From Bacteroidota bacterium (GTDB lineage: Bacteria > Bacteroidota > Bacteroidia > Bacteroidales > GCA-2748055): a stretch of 41,198 bases of DNA. The notes under the pieces were generated by a model that worked only from the letters and a program-made list of their open reading frames with translations, made no database searches and was not told where the DNA came from. Made by a program: the position numbers and the translations under genes. The DNA is taken from positions 1-41,198 of the forward strand of contig JAIFNN010000061.1 in NCBI GenBank assembly GCA_020047715.1, given 5' to 3'. Positions 32,113 through 40,055 of this stretch are shown piece by piece (the first letter of the stretch is position 1; each line of letters begins with the position of its first letter).

Positions 32113-33099
32113 ATGGAAATTGGAATAATTATTATAGTCGCCGCTTCCCTTGTTGGGTTGTGGATTATCTTTTACTTTATCCCCATCGGTCTCTGGTTTA
32201 GGGCCTTGGTTTCAGGGGTGCACATTTCACTGTTGCAGCTCATTTTTATGCGTTGGAGAAAGGTTCCGCCAGGAACTATTGTGCAAGCCTTAATTGTTGG
32301 AACCAAAGCCGGCATTGATCTTAACCGTAACGACCTGGAAGCACATTTCCTGGCAGGTGGTCATGTGGAGAGAGTAGTTAATGCCTTGGTATCAGCCAGT
32401 AAGGCAAATATTGACCTTTCTTTTAAGATGGCAACAGCCATTGACCTTGCGGGAAGAGATGTGTTTGAAGCCGTTCAGATGTCGGTAAACCCCAAAGTCA
32501 TCAATACTCCCCCGGTAACCGCTGTGGCAAAAGACGGTATACAGCTTATTGCAAAAGCAAGGGTTACGGTCCGCGCAAACATAAAGCAACTTGTGGGTGG
32601 TGCCGGTGAAGAGACCGTTCTCGCAAGGGTAGGAGAAGGGATAGTATCTTCAATCGGTTCTGCAACCAATCACAAGGCTGTTCTCGAAAATCCTGATTTC
32701 ATATCTAAAGTTGTTCTCGACAAAGGACTTGACGCCGGTACTGCATTTGAGATCTTATCTATTGATATAGCAGATATCGACATCGGGAAGAACATTGGAG
32801 CTGTCCTGCAGATGGATCAGGCAAATGCCGATAAAAACATTGCTCAGGCAAAAGCCGAAGGCAGAAGAACCATGGCTGTTGCCCTGGAACAGGAAATGAA
32901 AGCCAAAGCTCAGGAAGCCCGCGCGAAAGTAATCGAGGCTGAGGTTGAGATACCCCTTGCAATGGCAGAAGCATTCAGAAAAGGAAACCTCGGAATTATG
33001 GACTACTACAAGTTTAAAAATATTGAGTCCGATACCAATATGCGCGACAGTATTTCAAAGGGAGGGAAAGATAAGGGTACCAACGAAAAAAGCAGCTAA
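32113..33099 (+). CDS. floA: Flotillin-like protein FloA
   Basis: 328 aa; [32 protein letters not shown], Ala/Glu-rich [67 protein letters not shown]. Confidence 0.96.
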   Translation: MEIGIIIIVAASLVGLWIIFYFIPIGLWFRALVSGVHISLLQLIFMRWRKVPPGTIVQALIVGTKAGIDLNRNDLEAHFLAGGHVERVVNALVSASKANIDLSFKMATAIDLAGRDVFEAVQMSVNPKVINTPPVTAVAKDGIQLIAKARVTVRANIKQLVGGAGEETVLARVGEGIVSSIGSATNHKAVLENPDFISKVVLDKGLDAGTAFEILSIDIADIDIGKNIGAVLQMDQANADKNIAQAKAEGRRTMAVALEQEMKAKAQEARAKVIEAEVEIPLAMAEAFRKGNLGIMDYYKFKNIESDTNMRDSISKGGKDKGTNEKSS

Positions 33100-33123
33100 A
33101 TCATTAGCTTTTTAAAATCACAC

Positions 33124-33163
33124 CCACCTGAAAAGTTTTGCACTCTTCAGGTGGTTTTTTTTT
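33124..33163 (+). terminator. Intrinsic terminator after floA
   Basis: ccacctgaa (33124-33132) / ttcaggtgg (33146-33154) followed by T9. Confidence 0.85.
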
Positions 33164-33362
33164 GATTTCCGCGCTCTTTCTGCGTTTGCTCGGCGCTTCT
33201 ATTACACATGCGTTTTGTGGGATGTTAACGAAAGCCTTATTCCCACTGGCAAATGTGTGTTTTTTGAGAATATGATGAATTCATTACTTATGTTGATTAA
33301 TAATTATGGATATTTCATTTGCAATTTGTAATTTCACCTTCATATTTAATAACCTTAGAATC

Positions 33363-33662
33363 ATGAATACAATTAAAAAAATTAGTCTGGTATTTTTCTT
33401 GTTCCTGGTAACGTTGACTCTTTCTCCAAATGCCTTTGCATATTCCCCAACCAACAATTCTCCAAATAAAGAGGTAAAGGGAAATAGTGGGAAGAATAAC
33501 AAGAAAGGCGGAAAAGGAAACAATGGCCACAATGGTAACAACGGGGGTGGTAACGCAGTTGGAGCACCTATTGATGGTGGCATTCTTTCGATCCTCGGAG
33601 CGGCTGGTGTTAGCTATTATCTGGTAAGAAAACGGAAAAGGAATTCGTCTGAAATTATTTAA
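33363..33662 (+). CDS. Small secreted protein with PID-CTERM-like sorting tail (copy 1)
   Basis: Signal peptide MNTIKKISLVFFLFLVTLTLSPNAFA; Asn/Gly/Lys-rich linker; C-terminus VGAPIDGGILSILGAAGVSYYLVRKRKRNSSEII (PID motif, TM helix, basic cluster). Start at 33363 rather than 33306. Confidence 0.85.
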   Translation: MNTIKKISLVFFLFLVTLTLSPNAFAYSPTNNSPNKEVKGNSGKNNKKGGKGNNGHNGNNGGGNAVGAPIDGGILSILGAAGVSYYLVRKRKRNSSEII

Positions 33663-33668
33663 TTTTCA

Positions 33669-33698
33669 AAACCTCCTGTTATTCAGGAGGTTTTTTTT
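33669..33698 (+). terminator. Intrinsic terminator after PID-CTERM copy 1
   Basis: aaacctcctg (33669-33678) / caggaggttt (33684-33693) followed by a T-tract. Confidence 0.85.
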
Positions 33699-33809
33699 GA
33701 TTTCTTCTAATGTCTTCAAAGCACTCCCTTCAATGAGGAGGTAGCTCATATCAATTGAGTTTGCTTTCTTGAGTGTAAATTTCTCGAACTTTCGGAGCAG
33801 AGGCTTAAA

Positions 33810-35339
33810 TTACTTAAACAAAGCCGGGTCAAGGGATCGTTCATTGTTCAGAAACGCCACCACAAATGCCTGAGGGTATCCCGATGCCCTGCATTTAGTC
33901 TGGAACGACTTGGCTTCCGCAAGAGTCTTCAACTCGCCCACCGTTGATCGGTAAGCACCTTTATACAGATACTCAAAGGTCTTATAGCTTTGCCCGCCAA
34001 TTGTTACAGAATAGCTTCCTTTTGCAGTTGTGTTTGCCGCAAACTGTACCCTGTAAATCAGAACATCTTTCTTTTCTTCAAAGTTCACCTTGGTAGTTTC
34101 TGCAGTTGGGATCGGAGCCTCAACAGATTTGGGAGTTTGAATGGTTTCAAGCTTTTCTTCTTTCTTGCTTGATGGTTGAGAAGGCAAGACTTCCACGGTG
34201 TTAGCAGGAGCCTGTGTAGAAGCGTTTTTTGGGGAAGCGAGGTATGTTTCGGCTATGGCCTCGGTTTTGTCCGGCTTTGCCTCCTCTGTTTTCCCGGGTT
34301 CTTTTTCCAGCGCTTGGGGGAAATCCGTTTCGAGAAGGGCGAAGTTGTAAAGCAACGACGACAGGTTTGCATCCGCAAAAAGAGCAGTGCTGTTTAAGGT
34401 CACACGGAATAACTGCATTCTGGTTTTGTCGGACTCCTGTTTCCTCGTAAACAATGCCGTGCTTCCGTCATTTTTGTTTAACGTGAAGGCCACTTCATCG
34501 TCCCGACTGTTAATAAGACTGGTGAGATTTACAGGTTTCCCCCATTCTCCGCCATTGTATTTGCACACAAAGAGGTCAAGGCCGCCATATCCCTTCATGC
34601 CATCGGATGAAAAATACAGGTTGTTTTCAGAGTCCAAAAATGGGAACAGCTCGTTGCCTTTAGAGTTTATTGTTGATCCCAGACTTACAGGTTCAGTCCA
34701 TTTGCCTGCTTCCAAACGAGTTTTGAACAAGTCCATCCCCCCCTCGGATCCGCTCCTGTTGGAAACAAAAAGGATTGTATTCCCATCATCCGATAAGGCG
34801 GGATGCGAATAAACAGAATTCCCGGCACAGAAACTTAGAGGGTTATTGTCCGAAACCCATATGTTTTCCTTTTCAGAAAATTCAGCAGCGAAGATTTTCT
34901 CATTGTCATCCTTTCCAGTCTTTTTTGTGAAATACATTTGGGAAAAATCTTTGCTGAAAGTAATTGCTTCGCAGGGATATGAAAACGGTGCGGAGGGGTG
35001 AAAAACAACCCGCTCCCCCAACATTGTATCCTGGTCTACTGCGTAATATGCTATAGGCGAGCCAAAAGAGACGTGTCCCGAAATCATTTTTTGCTCGTTT
35101 TTGGAAGAAGAGAGAAACACAAGCCCCTCTTTGTAAAACTGCACCCCGGAGGAAGGGGGAAGGATATCCAGAAAAAATGAATCTACACGTACCGGATGGT
35201 TGTTGACAGAACTGTCCGATATTGATCGATCGCCAGGTTCAATGAATAGCTCCCTTCCGTATGCGGACTTACCTGTTTTGTGGCCATTCAACCCAAAGAC
35301 CAGGATTGATAAAAGTATAACAGTATGATTTGCTTTCAT
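33810..35339 (-). CDS. PD40 repeat protein with C-terminal SPOR-like domain
   Basis: PD40 motifs DDGNTILFVSNRSGSEGGMDLFKTRLE, NLYFSSDGMKGYGGLDLFVCKYNGGEWGKPVNL; C-terminal LIYRVQFAANTTAKG...STVGELKTLAEAKSFQTKCRASGYPQAFVVAFLNNERS. Confidence 0.85.
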   Translation of the reverse strand: MKANHTVILLSILVFGLNGHKTGKSAYGRELFIEPGDRSISDSSVNNHPVRVDSFFLDILPPSSGVQFYKEGLVFLSSSKNEQKMISGHVSFGSPIAYYAVDQDTMLGERVVFHPSAPFSYPCEAITFSKDFSQMYFTKKTGKDDNEKIFAAEFSEKENIWVSDNNPLSFCAGNSVYSHPALSDDGNTILFVSNRSGSEGGMDLFKTRLEAGKWTEPVSLGSTINSKGNELFPFLDSENNLYFSSDGMKGYGGLDLFVCKYNGGEWGKPVNLTSLINSRDDEVAFTLNKNDGSTALFTRKQESDKTRMQLFRVTLNSTALFADANLSSLLYNFALLETDFPQALEKEPGKTEEAKPDKTEAIAETYLASPKNASTQAPANTVEVLPSQPSSKKEEKLETIQTPKSVEAPIPTAETTKVNFEEKKDVLIYRVQFAANTTAKGSYSVTIGGQSYKTFEYLYKGAYRSTVGELKTLAEAKSFQTKCRASGYPQAFVVAFLNNERSLDPALFK

Positions 35340-35361
35340 GAGTATTTGTAAATTGTTGGCA

Positions 35362-36324
35362 CTACCAGCTACTTTGGTTAGAAGACCTGGTTTTTTTTCC
35401 TTTTATATTAAGACCTGCAGTAAGTTCAATTACGGGCTCTCTGATATAAAACGCTGAATTTTTTGGGATTATAAAGTAGGCTCCCAAATATACGCCCGGG
35501 TATTTGTATTGAAAGAAAAACGAAGTTGAATTTCTGTCGTTGAAGTATGTGCCGATGCAGAAATCTTTGAGGTAAAGCTTAACTACCGGGTTAACATTTT
35601 CGAAGAGTTTGATAGAATTGAAGCTATCTGTCTCAAAAATAACCGAAGGTTCAAGCACGATTCCCATGGAACGCTGCAGAAGAATTTTATACCCGGTTTG
35701 GAAATGGAATTGCCGGGAAACAGGTATTTCATATCTGCCCAGACTATCTGGGGCTTCAGGGTTTCCTGCAATATTGGTAGATGATACCCCGATGTGGAAA
35801 TTGGAGTTGTAAAAGTAAACCCCTAAATCCATGTTGGGATAAAATGTTTTTTTAGGAGGAATTGCAAGCAATGAGTCACTCGAAGCATCATTGGTAATCG
35901 TGTTATAAACCCCTTTTATAGTTCCCCCGAAGGATAAAAAGGACAGGTTGTTTTTGCTTACGGGAATATGATAGGAGGCTGCAAATGCCCCACCCACATT
36001 GCGTGAAGCGTTATTCAAATCGTTAAAGAATGCCCCTCCAATACCGATATTGCTGAATTGTTTGGTTTCGGGGGATGAGAAATATACCGGTCCCTTTTTC
36101 GAAAGTCGGGTATCCCCGCTGAGAATTTGTGATGTGGTTTTATTATGAAAAGCAGCAATCACGTTTATAGAACTGTAGTCTTTACAGCCTGCCATGGCCG
36201 GGTTGAAAACAAAGGGGCTGAAAATCCGGTATGAAACAGGATTCAGAGGCATCTGTTGCCCCTCTGATTTAACTACGTAAAATGAAAGTGACAGTAGTAA
36301 GAAAACCTTGATTATAGAATACAT
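35362..36324 (-). CDS. PorP/SprF family type IX secretion system-associated membrane protein
   Basis: MPLNPVSYRIFSPFVFNPAMAGCKDYSSINVIAAFHNKTT (FNPAxAG N-terminal signature), GLNIKGKK C-terminus. Start chosen at 36324 (signal peptide). Confidence 0.85.
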   Translation of the reverse strand: MYSIIKVFLLLSLSFYVVKSEGQQMPLNPVSYRIFSPFVFNPAMAGCKDYSSINVIAAFHNKTTSQILSGDTRLSKKGPVYFSSPETKQFSNIGIGGAFFNDLNNASRNVGGAFAASYHIPVSKNNLSFLSFGGTIKGVYNTITNDASSDSLLAIPPKKTFYPNMDLGVYFYNSNFHIGVSSTNIAGNPEAPDSLGRYEIPVSRQFHFQTGYKILLQRSMGIVLEPSVIFETDSFNSIKLFENVNPVVKLYLKDFCIGTYFNDRNSTSFFFQYKYPGVYLGAYFIIPKNSAFYIREPVIELTAGLNIKGKKTRSSNQSSW

Positions 36325-36584
36325 ATGAGTTCGTAAGTGAATGAGTTTAATACAATCGGATTGCTGTTTTGGAACTACTAATAAAGATAGGTTATTTTTC
36401 CTATTCAATTCAAGTCATTTTTACGGAAAGTTTAATATTTTCTATATCATGGCCCTTTTAGTAGGGGCTAAATCTGATAATTAATAGTTTTATTAAACAG
36501 ATTTTTAGGCAGTGTTGTTCAAGGATTTGCTATAAAGGGGGTGTCGTAATCACAGGATCGATCTGCCACTAATTAACACAATAT

Positions 36585-36651
36585 AAAGGCCTCCCGACAT
36601 TTAAGTGTTTAGCGGGTTCATCAAAAATATGGGTTACATCGGGGGGCCTTT
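36585..36651. other. Long-looped hairpin in the 430-nt intergenic region upstream of PID-CTERM copy 2
   Basis: aaaggcctcccga (36585-36597) pairs with tcggggggccttt (36639-36651), one G-T wobble in 13 bp, ~41-nt loop. Confidence 0.55.
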
Positions 36652-36839
36652 CGGAGAGAGCTTTCATTATTATATCGCTCAAACCCTTTCCAGCTTGCGC
36701 AGTACCTGCACTTTGCAATGTCTTTTGCAATTTGATTAATGTTTATAATTCATTGATTAATAATTTGAATAAGTGAAGGGGGTATTATAATTTTATCATC
36801 TATAATAATCAGGTAGTATACACTCTTATTCTTAAAATA

Positions 36840-37061
36840 ATGAAACACTTTAAAAAACTAAGTTTTACCTTGCTTTTATGCATTGTAACGCTTGCGTTTT
36901 CTTCAGATGCATCTGCTGCTGTAAGAAAGCAAAACCGCAATGGAGGTGACAATGGCGCGGTTGGGGCTCCTTTGGACGGAGGCTTGCTTTCGGTGCTTGG
37001 CGCTGCAGGGGTAGGCTACTACCTCATGAGGAAAAAGAAAAGAAACTCTCCGGAAATTTAA
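36840..37061 (+). CDS. Small secreted protein with PID-CTERM-like sorting tail (copy 2)
   Basis: Signal peptide MKHFKKLSFTLLLCIVTLAFSSDASA; C-terminus VGAPLDGGLLSVLGAAGVGYYLMRKKKRNSPEI. Confidence 0.85.
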   Translation: MKHFKKLSFTLLLCIVTLAFSSDASAAVRKQNRNGGDNGAVGAPLDGGLLSVLGAAGVGYYLMRKKKRNSPEI

Positions 37062-37069
37062 AAACCTCA

Positions 37070-37100
37070 AAACCTCCCTGAAATAAGGAGGTTTTTTTTT
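37070..37100 (+). terminator. Intrinsic terminator after PID-CTERM copy 2
   Basis: aaacctcc (37070-37077) / ggaggttt (37087-37094) followed by a T-tract. Confidence 0.8.
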
Positions 37101-37321
37101 AGCATTATTTAATTGATGCTGTTGCAGTTTTTCTGCTTGCGAATTCCTTTTATGATTATTACATTTAGGTTTTATTTATCAGCGCAATCAAGTGGCCTTT
37201 TGCTTTTTTGGGGGAGAGAGATTGGCACGGATGGAAAATGTTGAATAAATCCCCAACTGATCACAATTATCATTAGCGCAACTTTATACATATTTCAGCA
37301 AATATTAATACTAATAAATTT

Positions 37322-37576
37322 ATGTCAACAGACCTTATTGCAACCAAAGAAAAAGTCAAAGCTTATATACTTGAAGTAACAAGTGTTGATAAAAGTAAAA
37401 TTGAGGATCACTCCTTGATCTTCAAAGAAGGGTATTTCGACTCAATGGGTTTTGTTTTATTGATTACATTTCTTGAAGAAACATTTGGAATTAGAACTGC
37501 CGATGCGGATCTTGTGGAAGACAACTTCGAATCGATTGATGCAATCACTGATTTTGTAATTCGTAAAACACAATAA
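37322..37576 (+). CDS. Acyl carrier protein
   Basis: 84 aa with phosphopantetheine site context LIFKEGYFDSMGFVLLITFLEETFGI. Confidence 0.9.
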   Translation: MSTDLIATKEKVKAYILEVTSVDKSKIEDHSLIFKEGYFDSMGFVLLITFLEETFGIRTADADLVEDNFESIDAITDFVIRKTQ

Positions 37577-37582
37577 CGAACC

Positions 37583-39550
37583 ATGTGTGGGGTTGCCGGA
37601 ATTATTGATTATCAAAAGAAAGATAACAATAAGCATATTGTAAAGAATATGCTCACAGCAATTAGTTATCGTGGACCGGATGAAAGTGGGATTTATCATT
37701 CTCCCTTCGCAACTATTGGAAATGTGCGCCTGAGTATCGTCGATATTTCCGGGGGACAGCAACCTTTATCGGATCCATCTGGCCGGTATTGGATTGTTTT
37801 TAACGGGGAAATATTTAATTATCCCGAGCTACGAAAAGATCTTGCTGCCAAAGGCTGTCAGTTTTCTACACACTCCGATACCGAGGTTTTGGTTCAGCTT
37901 TATGCAACTTATGGGAAAAAGTGTTTGTCGCTTCTCAACGGACAGTTTGCTTTTGCCATATGGGATAAGATGGAGCAGGAGTTGTTTGTTGCGCGCGACA
38001 GGGTAGGCATCCGGCCGCTCTTTTACAACATCTCTGATGGAGTTCTTACATTCGCTTCAGAGATTAAATCCCTTCTCCAGAATAAAAATATTGCAGCTGA
38101 ACTGTCGCATAAGAGCTTGTCGCAGGTTTACACCTTCTGGACGGCAATCACCCCTAATACAGCCTTCAAGAATGTTCTCGAACTTCCCCCCGGACACTGC
38201 CTGCATTATAGCAGAAAGGGCTTGCGAATTGAAAAGTTTTGGGATTTGAACTATGGAAAGCGTAACGCTTCCCTCTCCTTCAGCGATGCAACCGAAGGTT
38301 TTCATGAGCTTTTTACCGATGCGGTGAGAATCCGTTTAAGAGCCGATGTTGAGGTTGCTGCCTATTTGAGCGGGGGGATCGACTCCAGTGCAACTGTTTC
38401 ATACATCAAGGATATCGAGCCGGGGGTGCTCAATACCTTTTCAATAGGTTTTGAAGAGAAGGATTTTGATGAAAGTTCATACCAAAATGAGGCGGCCAGG
38501 TATTTTAATACCACTCACAAGTCGATAAAATGCTCGTCAAAAGAAATAGCGGAAAGTTTCCCTAAGATTGTGTGGCATTCCGAAACTCCAATAACCCGAA
38601 CGGCTCCTGTGCCGATGTTCCTTCTTTCGAAGCTGGTGCGTGAGAGTAATATAAAGGTGGTTATCACGGGGGAGGGTGCCGACGAAATCCTTGCCGGTTA
38701 CGATATTTTCAAAGAGGCGAAGATCAGGAGGTTCTGGGCCTCTCAGCCCGATTCTGCAATCCGGCCCTTGCTTCTTAAGAAACTGTACCCCTATCTTCCT
38801 CAGATGAATGGGGCAAATCCAGCCATGCTGAAGATGTTCTATGGTTTCAAACTGGAGGATATCGGAAACCCGTTTTATTCCCATCTGATGCGTTGGAACA
38901 ATTCAAACCACATCAAAAAACATTTTAACGAAGAGCTCAAGGGTAAATTGGATGGCTACTCTGTTTTTACGGATATTGAGGAGCGCTTGCCTGCTGGATT
39001 TGATTCCTGGGATTACCTGGAGAAATCGCAATGGCTTGAAACCACAATTTTCATGTCAGGCTACCTTCTTTCTTCCCAAGGCGACAGGATGGGTATGGCA
39101 AACTCGGTGGAAGGAAGATATCCTTTCCTCGACTACCGTGTAATTGAGTTTTGTAATTCACTTCCGGAACGTTTTAAGCTAAATGGACTGAATGAAAAGT
39201 TTTTGCTTAAGAAACTACTGATAAACAAAATACCGGATCGTATCCTTAACCGCTCAAAGCAAGCCTACAGGGCTCCCATAAGAAGCGTCTTCCTTTCGAA
39301 GGATGCACCTGAATATGTAGCTGAAATGCTTTCCCCGGAATATACCTCCAAAGTGGGCGTATTCAGTTATGATTCGATTTCAGCATTGCTTTCGAAGATT
39401 GAAAAATCCGGAAGCAGCAGCGAAGTGGACAACATGGTACTGACATCGGTTATTTCAACGCATTTGTTGTATTCTCAGTTCATTGAAAACAAGACAGAGG
39501 GATTGTTGGCTGCGCCATTGAGGAATTTTAGGGTGATTGAGGAGGGGTAG
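37583..39550 (+). CDS. asnB: Asparagine synthase (glutamine-hydrolysing)-type amidotransferase
   Basis: MCGVAGI N-terminal Cys nucleophile, SYRGPDESG, FNGEIFNY; synthetase motif YLSGGIDSSATVSYI; GEGADEILAGYD. 6 nt downstream of ACP stop. Confidence 0.95.
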   Translation: MCGVAGIIDYQKKDNNKHIVKNMLTAISYRGPDESGIYHSPFATIGNVRLSIVDISGGQQPLSDPSGRYWIVFNGEIFNYPELRKDLAAKGCQFSTHSDTEVLVQLYATYGKKCLSLLNGQFAFAIWDKMEQELFVARDRVGIRPLFYNISDGVLTFASEIKSLLQNKNIAAELSHKSLSQVYTFWTAITPNTAFKNVLELPPGHCLHYSRKGLRIEKFWDLNYGKRNASLSFSDATEGFHELFTDAVRIRLRADVEVAAYLSGGIDSSATVSYIKDIEPGVLNTFSIGFEEKDFDESSYQNEAARYFNTTHKSIKCSSKEIAESFPKIVWHSETPITRTAPVPMFLLSKLVRESNIKVVITGEGADEILAGYDIFKEAKIRRFWASQPDSAIRPLLLKKLYPYLPQMNGANPAMLKMFYGFKLEDIGNPFYSHLMRWNNSNHIKKHFNEELKGKLDGYSVFTDIEERLPAGFDSWDYLEKSQWLETTIFMSGYLLSSQGDRMGMANSVEGRYPFLDYRVIEFCNSLPERFKLNGLNEKFLLKKLLINKIPDRILNRSKQAYRAPIRSVFLSKDAPEYVAEMLSPEYTSKVGVFSYDSISALLSKIEKSGSSSEVDNMVLTSVISTHLLYSQFIENKTEGLLAAPLRNFRVIEEG

Positions 39551-39555
39551 GTAGT

Positions 39556-39708
39556 TGTTTCAGGGTTTTGGGCCTGCGGCCGTTCCAAGGTTTCAGGCCT
39601 GCGGCGTTTCAAGGTTTCAGGCCTTCGGCGTTTCAGGGCCTACGGCCGTTACATTGTTTCAGGCCTTCGGCGTTTCAGGGCCTACGGCCGTTGCATTGTT
39701 TCAGGGCT
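39556..39708. repeat. GC-hairpin repeat block L (GTTTCA plus GGCCTnCGGCC modules), including a 42-nt tandem duplication
   Basis: Copies at 39614-39655 and 39656-39697 differ at one base (gttacatt/gttgcatt); multiple ggcctgcggcc, ggcctacggcc and gccttcggc hairpins. Confidence 0.92.
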
Positions 39709-39727
39709 AGGTAATCCGAAATGCTTT

Positions 39728-39995
39728 GAAACTCTGAAACCCTGAAACTCTGAAACTCTGAAACTCTGAAACATTGAAACTCTGAAACTCTGAAACATTG
39801 AAACTCTGAAACTCTGAAACATTGAAACTCTGAAACTCTGAAACATTGATTGAAACTCTGAAACTCTGAAACTCTGAAACATTGAAACTCTGAAACTCTG
39901 AAACTCTGAAACCCTGAAACTCTGAAACATTGAAACATTGAAACCCTGAAACCCTGAAACCCTGAAACATTGAAACCCTGAAACCCTGAAACAAC
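39728..39995. repeat. 8-bp satellite array, 33 units of GAAAC[TC/CC/AT]T plus one GATT half-unit
   Basis: Manual parse: 33 x 8 bp + 4 bp = 268 bp. Units are GAAACTCT, GAAACATT and GAAACCCT; last unit GAAACAAC. Confidence 0.95.
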
Positions 39996-40055
39996 GAACA
40001 AACGAACACAAGCTCATAAAACAATAAATAAAAAATCAACCACATAACAAACATC

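Noticed and set aside
39728-39995. CRISPR array
   Set aside because: Unit is only 8 bp with no unique spacers, and no cas genes are present.
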